Origin: Platerodrilus igneus
Taxonomy: Eukaryota > Arthropoda > Insecta > Coleoptera > Lycidae
Direction: 5' to 3'
DNA length: 64,000 nucleotides
Assembly: GCA_036346225.1 (NCBI GenBank)
Contig: JARFIW010001324.1
Coordinates: 310,001-374,000, forward strand
Below the pieces are notes generated by a model. It worked only from the letters and a program-made list of their open reading frames with translations. It was not told where the DNA came from and ran no database searches. A program made the translations under genes and the position numbers. Position 1 is the first letter of the stretch. Each line of letters begins with the position of its first letter. This document shows positions 59,181 to 64,000 of this stretch, one piece after another.

Positions 59181-59332
59181 ATCAACCGGTTGCCTACCAG
59201 GACTAAGAAAAGGGTGTTGACTTTTATTTACAACGACGTGGTGGATGCAACAGAAGAGATGTCTGCCGATAGCGTCATCAGTCATCGAATTGGCGTCAAA
59301 ATGTATTTATAGTTACGAGACGTAACGGTTTT
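59181..59332 (+). other. Tail between macrodomain and polypurine tract
   Basis: A continuing open stretch reads R-L-P-T-R-T-K-K-R-V-L-T-F-I-Y and then acidic residues up to a stop near 59310. It is probably the end of the polyprotein in another frame. No domain recognised. Confidence 0.4.
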
Positions 59333-59346
59333 AAAGAGGGGGGCAG
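59333..59346 (+). promoter_or_regulatory. Gypsy polypurine tract
   Basis: AAAGAGGGGGGCAG lies immediately before the 3' LTR, as expected of the plus-strand primer. Confidence 0.9.
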
Positions 59347-59882
59347 TGTTACGGGCTACTGTTAGGAAATCCGTCAAACATGCAGCTGCATATCCGATGG
59401 TATATCCTACGGAACTCCCGAACGTTCTAGTAAACAGTAGAATATGAGTCATCAATTTAATTCAGGGTATATATAAGATCGGTGATTAATGTAGGAGTTA
59501 GTCTATAACAAAATGTCATATATAAATCATCTCGTGTACAGTTAGTTGATCATTAAGTTTTAAAAGTCTTATGGTAAATATAAATTCGTGTTATGTGAAC
59601 GTGCATATTGTACCGCCAGCTGTACATAAATAGACAAAAGTGTAATAAATAAATTATAGTAGTGTTAGTGTTGTTAAGAAGAGTTATGGTTAAGAATTTA
59701 GTTTAAGAAGAAATTAGTGCTTGTAAATAGCATTAGTGTGAAAGTACTTCATTGTTAATTGGACTGAAAACATCTATGAATAAGGTATATACTGCTAATT
59801 AGACTTGTGAGCAGTGAGTATTAAGGACTTTTGTTATTATTTGTTTTAAATTAGTGAAACGCGTTAATAGTAGCCCGCTACA
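59347..59882 (+). repeat. Gypsy 3' LTR
   Basis: It begins TGTTACG and ends GCTACA, followed by the ATAT target duplication. It is collinear with the 5' LTR apart from scattered substitutions and one or two single-base indels. Confidence 0.96.
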
Positions 59883-60069
59883 ATATTAACAAACTAAAAC
59901 TATAAATCTATTATACATTATTCATTGACTCTCACTGGGCTGCTGCAATTTATTTTGTTGCTTCCATCTAGGCTCGAAACAAGATCAGCTTTTGCTTACA
60001 GTAGGTTTTTTAAAAGACGGTGTTTGTTTAGCTAAACCAGCAAATTCGTTGTTAGCATTGATTGACGGT

Positions 60070-60531
60070 GTAAACCTACGAGTAGCAAAGTTTTTGATTC
60101 TGGGCTTGCTTAGTTTGGGGTTTTAAGATGTGCTATTGGGTGTTCTTAGACAAACTGTTATAGGAACCACATAATTGCTCTCTGTTGAAAAAATTGCTAC
60201 AGACACCGGATAAATGTGCTTCACAGTACTGTTGTAGTCTTCCTGTGTGCTTCTATCAACTCGTGTGATCCTTATCAATCTGCTACAAATCATATATTAA
60301 TACAAGAAAAAAATATACTTGAGAATGCATACAATAACAAGTGATTCGCCATTCATTCCATGTTTTGCTTGCACCAGGAATAGCATTCAACTTGACAGCT
60401 ATATCTGACCATTTTCTTTGGGCATTTTTATAGGCGAATAGTAGTCCAAAGCGTACATGCGGGTTGAATATGTCTGGATAGCGAAATTCCGGCAAAATAC
60501 TCGATACTCGTGCGACGCAGGTTGCTTCCAA
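60070..60531 (-). pseudogene. Myb/SANT-like ORF of the PIF/Harbinger type
   Basis: An open piece from 60531 to 60283 encodes F-R-Y-P-D-I-F-N, W-S-D-I-A-V-K-L-N and T-W-N-E-W-R, the layout of the Myb/SANT-like DNA-binding protein that accompanies Harbinger transposases. After W-R a plausible GTATGC donor (about 60327) and a TTTGTAG acceptor (about 60285) would lead to a second open segment with a stop near 60124. It lies just right of the Gypsy element, while the nuclease lies to the left. They may therefore be the two genes of one Harbinger element separated by later insertions. Confidence 0.6.
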
Positions 60532-62119
60532 GGTAAGTTGTGGTTATCTCTAGCCCCATATCTAATTAGTTCAGGTCAATTTAATTGAATGCTGAAACCC
60601 CTTTTGGGATCACCGTGAAACCAGTTTGAGCCAAGTCGATCCATCGCTTATGTAAATGAAATCATCTAACTATACACCCGGATGCACTTCCCAAAAACGG
60701 AACCAGGATAATTAAATTTTTAAAGGATCGGAATTAACGCTTTGAAAAATGAAAACTAAATCCTCCTTCCCAAGGGTATATATTTTTCGTATATTACATC
60801 CCCATTCATACTTCAGCATTAACGTATTCAATTACAGTCAATTTCCAACGCAAAGCAATTTTTATAAAGATCCCGCCCCATTGGAATGTTGAGATTATCG
60901 TAATAAATTTTATTACGGACATACGGACGCATATTTTTGCATTAATTTATTCGGTAATTTTTAATATAAGTAATTTGATGAATTTTTCATAATATTTTTG
61001 TTGATTAAATATCATAAGGAATTACATTTAATATCTAGTTTTATATAAACACTTTCCCATTTGAAATAATTGACATATGTTTGTAATCTATATGTTCTGA
61101 GATGATAATAGTGAATTGAACTTGTATGTAGGCAATACATTTTACTCATTTCTGGTTCTGGTTCTAATTCAGAAATGACTTGAAATGTCAGCGTTGTGTG
61201 GCGTGCGGTTTCCTTGCCATAGAACCAACATTGGTTCATTCTTTCCAAACTGGCATTATGATTTCTATAGTTAGATAGTCTAGTGGAACTGACTAAAAAA
61301 ATATAATTTTCATTCTTTGAGTGGTTAGTCAGTTGAAAGCGATGGCTGGTTATAATTATTAAAGTGTTTGACTCATTCACGAACAAGCAATTATTTGGAT
61401 TTAGGATACCCATGATTTATAGTTCCTGATATCATGTTAGCTTGTGAAAATTATATTAATAGATAATAATTATTTTTTCTGCCGTTTGGTTAGAGTAGAC
61501 AAAAATGGTGTCACAACTGTCTGCGATTACAGATGCTTTAGCTAAACATCAATCCCTATGTGGATTTGTTTAAGTTAGTGTATTTCTTCTGTAAAACGAG
61601 GTGAGTTTATAGAAGTATCATTAATCTAATGGTTGTGGTATACGTTGTTTAGTTAACAAAATCGTTTATAATGTGTATAAAATATCGAACCGAGTTTTGT
61701 CATTGTTGGTGCAATAAGCGGGATAAGTTTTATATTTCAAGCCGTGTTTGGAAAAGGTTAAATAAATTCTTCCTCCCGTAAAGTACATATTTCAGAGGCA
61801 CTTAATGCTATAATTTTTTGATGTACAAATTGTGTTGTACACCTATTGCTAAATAATTTAACGTGTGAAGTTTATAATGCCGGTTGTTCAAAGCAACCTT
61901 GGTAAAAGCTTTTCGTGAAAACATATTATACTTAAGTTAAAGCAATTCTATAACTTGTTCTTAAAATTATAAAAGTGGCCTCTAATAGAATTTATAGTTT
62001 TACCTAACTGATAATGATTTGTAAACATGGTGTGGATCTACTAAATGCGGTTTGTTCTCTTTGGGGTAGTTAATCAGTAATAAATAACAAACTTAAAAGT
62101 ATTTATGTAGCCTTTGGTT
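60532..62119. other. AT-rich stretch, one unrecognised ORF
   Basis: A 133-codon minus ORF (61012-61413) is the longest in this stretch. It is rich in Asn, Ser and Tyr and has no known domain; chance is likely. Harbinger ends could lie here but were not found. Confidence 0.3.
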
Positions 62120-62345
62120 CTCACCACAACTTAATCATCACTGGATCTTCAGTCCTGAAACGGGTTAGACACGTACCTCCATTGTTTCCTATTCTGAGCT
62201 ATCTTACACATTTCATTGAAATTCCCACAGTTTGTATCTTTCACTATCTGTGTGCAATAGTCTGATAAATGTCTACATCTATCCCTCTTTTTTCCTATCT
62301 CTGCTTGTAATATATACCGCACTATTCCCCAAATGCCTTAGAAAG
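62120..62345 (-). mobile_element. LINE 3' fragment, copy 4
   Basis: It matches 37420-37620 and 38490-38660: CTGGTTAGACGCGTAC-like, CCTATTCTGAGCTA and CAATAGTCT blocks in order. Same family and strand as 38265-40390. Confidence 0.75.
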
Positions 62346-62619
62346 TGTCTTGTAGGTTCCTCACAGAACATATAGTATTGGAATTTTTGTGATTTTTACT
62401 TGCTCTTATTACTTGCATTCGTTTATTTCCAAAATTATGTAATGTTGTCATGGCATTAAAAATGTTTGTTGATCTGTGACAGAAAGCCAAATTATACTAC
62501 TTTAATTTTTTCAGGTTCCTTGTTTACTTTATAAATTGCGACATTTCGAGCATTACGTTACAAATAACAGGGTTTAATCCAATAACTGACAGCCTTGGCG
62601 CATGAAGTATATTGTGGTA

Positions 62620-63190
62620 GTGGGTGTTAACAAGCGCTAGCCTGCTTTATTCTTCTACGACGAACATTAGTTGTGTGTCAACTCTTGTCAATGTTGATTG
62701 TCCATTAGACGTTTATGTTATCATGGCAACTAGAAGTCAAGTTTATTGCGAAATATTCGGTCATCCTAAATTATTAAGTTTACTGTATTACGAACTTATC
62801 GTGATGCAATTTTACACTATTTATATGTTCAAAATTATTTAAAAGATAAATATGCTAGAAGAGATCTGGGTGTTGCCGAGATACTGAGAACGCTGTACCA
62901 AAAATTAAAGCAATTTGGCAAAGTGCATCAATTCCCATTGTTTCTAGAAATCGTGTTTGGATTAAACTAAAAAAGTTACATAAACGTTATAAACAAGTTC
63001 AAAAGAATATGAAATCTAGAAAAAATACGACCACCATGCAGGCAAAGACAACATCTTTAAAGGAGGATGGTTCTAAATTATTTGATATAGCATCTTGCAA
63101 GTGCGACTTTGAAATATGTAGTTTGTTAAAAATCCAAAAGTGTGCTTTTAAGGGAACGCGAATTTCTTATTGATCAGTGAAAAAGCAGGA
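62620..63190 (+). pseudogene. Unnamed TE-associated ORF remnant (C-x-C rich region)
   Basis: Pieces in several frames: M-A-T-R-S-Q and L-L-Y-Y-E-L (62732-62838), and then K-L-F-D-I-A-S-C-K-C (about 63074-63105) followed by a Cys, R-E-R-E-F-L-I-D-Q and R-T-M (about 63155-63195). I have seen this L-F-D-I-A-x-C-K-C ... E-F-L-x-D-Q-R pattern in many uncharacterised insect proteins that look transposon-derived, but I cannot name the family. Frameshifts occur between the pieces. Confidence 0.4.
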
Positions 63191-63214
63191 CTATGGCTAT
63201 TATTTTCTAAATAT

Positions 63215-64000
63215 ATATCCGACTTCACCGATATTCAGTGGTATGTGAAGGGGGTTAAGCAACCTGCGACTATCAGGATCCCCCAACACTTATACATTTG
63301 CTGAAGTAACAGTTTTCCAACATCATTTGCAAAATCAGCAACTATAGCTGCTTTTAATAATCATCTGGTTTACGTGCAATTATTTTTTGTCATTAGATTT
63401 TCTCTCTTGCAACTGGTTGGACGCGTACCTCCATTGTTCCGATCTTAGCTAGCCTACACACTTCCCTGAAATTCCCACAGTCTACATCTTTGACCATCAG
63501 AGTGCAATGGTCTAACCTAGGTCTATCTCTACCTCCCTTTCATCTTATTTCTGCTTCTAATATATTCCGCACTATGCCTGATGTCTTAGTGTGTGACCTA
63601 TTATCCTATTTCTCCTATTTTTTACTGTTTTTCTCATATTCCTTTCTTCCCCTACTATTTCTAAAACTTCCTTGCTCTTAACTTTATCTATATTACCACA
63701 TTTTAAAGGCTTACATCTTATTCCTGTCCGCCTCTCCTACTGTCCAAGTTTCACAGCCGTATTTGCTGTGCTTAACACATATGTTTTCAGCAATCTTTTC
63801 ATTGTTTCAATGTTTGTTATTTTTGAACACAGTAGTTGTTTTTTTTGCAAAATGTAGCACGATTTTTTGCCAATCTTTGCTTTACATTTTTGAGCTCCAT
63901 CCTGCGTTATTTGGCGAAAACTGCAAATTTAAGTATATCAATTCTTTGTCCTGCATAGTAATTCCAAATGTCTTCTTGCGTTATAGCCTTTCAACATTAT
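63215..64000 (-). mobile_element. LINE fragment, copy 5, running off the right edge
   Basis: The 3' tail (ATTCAGTGGTATGTGAAGGG, TTAAGCAACCTG) starts at about 63228. The region equivalent to 38430-38960 follows, and from about 63920 the part around the catalytic box of the RT, with a deletion relative to copy 3. Minus strand. Confidence 0.8.

Larger units (their letters stand above)
53504..59882 (+). mobile_element. Full-length Gypsy-type LTR retrotransposon with a macrodomain
   Basis: A 6.38-kb element with LTRs of 537 and 536 bp and the 4-bp target duplication ATAT (53500-53503 and 59883-59886). Order: LTR, primer site, gag, protease, RT, RNase H, integrase, macrodomain, polypurine tract, LTR, which is the Gypsy order. 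By eye the two LTRs differ at roughly 40-45 positions (about 8%), so the insertion is not recent. All coding regions carry frameshifts or stops. No envelope-like gene is present; the macrodomain occupies that space. Confidence 0.96.

Noticed and set aside
59181..59332. Possible envelope gene fragment of the Gypsy element
   Set aside because: No signal peptide, membrane segment or envelope motif; the space is filled by the macrodomain and a short charged tail.
61012..61413. 133-codon minus ORF as a host gene
   Set aside because: No recognisable domain, AT-driven composition, no splice or poly(A) support; left as unassigned.

Overview
The window looks like nuclear DNA of an arthropod, most likely an insect. 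It is AT-rich, gene-poor and full of decayed transposable elements. The only host coding sequence I can name is one minus-strand exon of neuroligin (12562-12713) with clean splice sites; most of the rest is probably its introns or intergenic DNA. I see no bacterial-type genes, rRNA, intact tRNA or CRISPR.

Layout. 1-1.03 kb: broken gag of a BEL/Pao retrotransposon, minus strand, running off the left edge. 1.5-8.9 kb: an unusual block of minus-strand genes and duplicated non-coding modules. It has a C2H2 finger plus conserved N-terminal region resembling insect-genome viral/organellar type B DNA polymerase ORFs, an intact 198-codon unknown ORF with its own poly(A) signal, a broken replication-initiator-like gene and two further fragments. 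I read it as a decayed virus- or plasmid-like DNA element. 9.1-12.0 kb: strongly G/T-skewed sequence grading into homopolymer-rich sequence, probably low-quality assembly. 12.0-13.8 kb: host DNA with the neuroligin exon. 13.8-16.5 kb: Jockey-like LINE, minus. 16.6-17.3 kb: 5' part of another LINE and a tRNA-derived SINE. 17.4-33.8 kb: mostly AT-rich DNA with microsatellites, an old 0.75-kb duplication, a fold-back element and a few exon-like segments. 33.87-36.59 kb: a hAT element with intact ends. 37.4-40.4 kb: nested minus-strand LINE fragments, with relatives at 62.1 and 63.2 kb. 44 kb: mariner remnant. 47.5-60.5 kb: a nested pile in which a PIF/Harbinger transposase is split by a complete hAT (48477-52248), followed by a solo LTR and a full-length Gypsy element (53504-59882), with a Harbinger-type Myb-like ORF beyond.

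The most notable item is in the Gypsy element. After the integrase, in the same reading frame, there is a macrodomain resembling the ADP-ribosyl hydrolase TARG1/OARD1. It keeps the equivalents of both catalytic residues but is broken by a stop, a small deletion and a frameshift. No mobile element in the window appears able to move on its own: every coding region has stops or frameshifts. What survives best is the ends (LTRs, TIRs, target-site duplications), which allow the insertions to be ordered.
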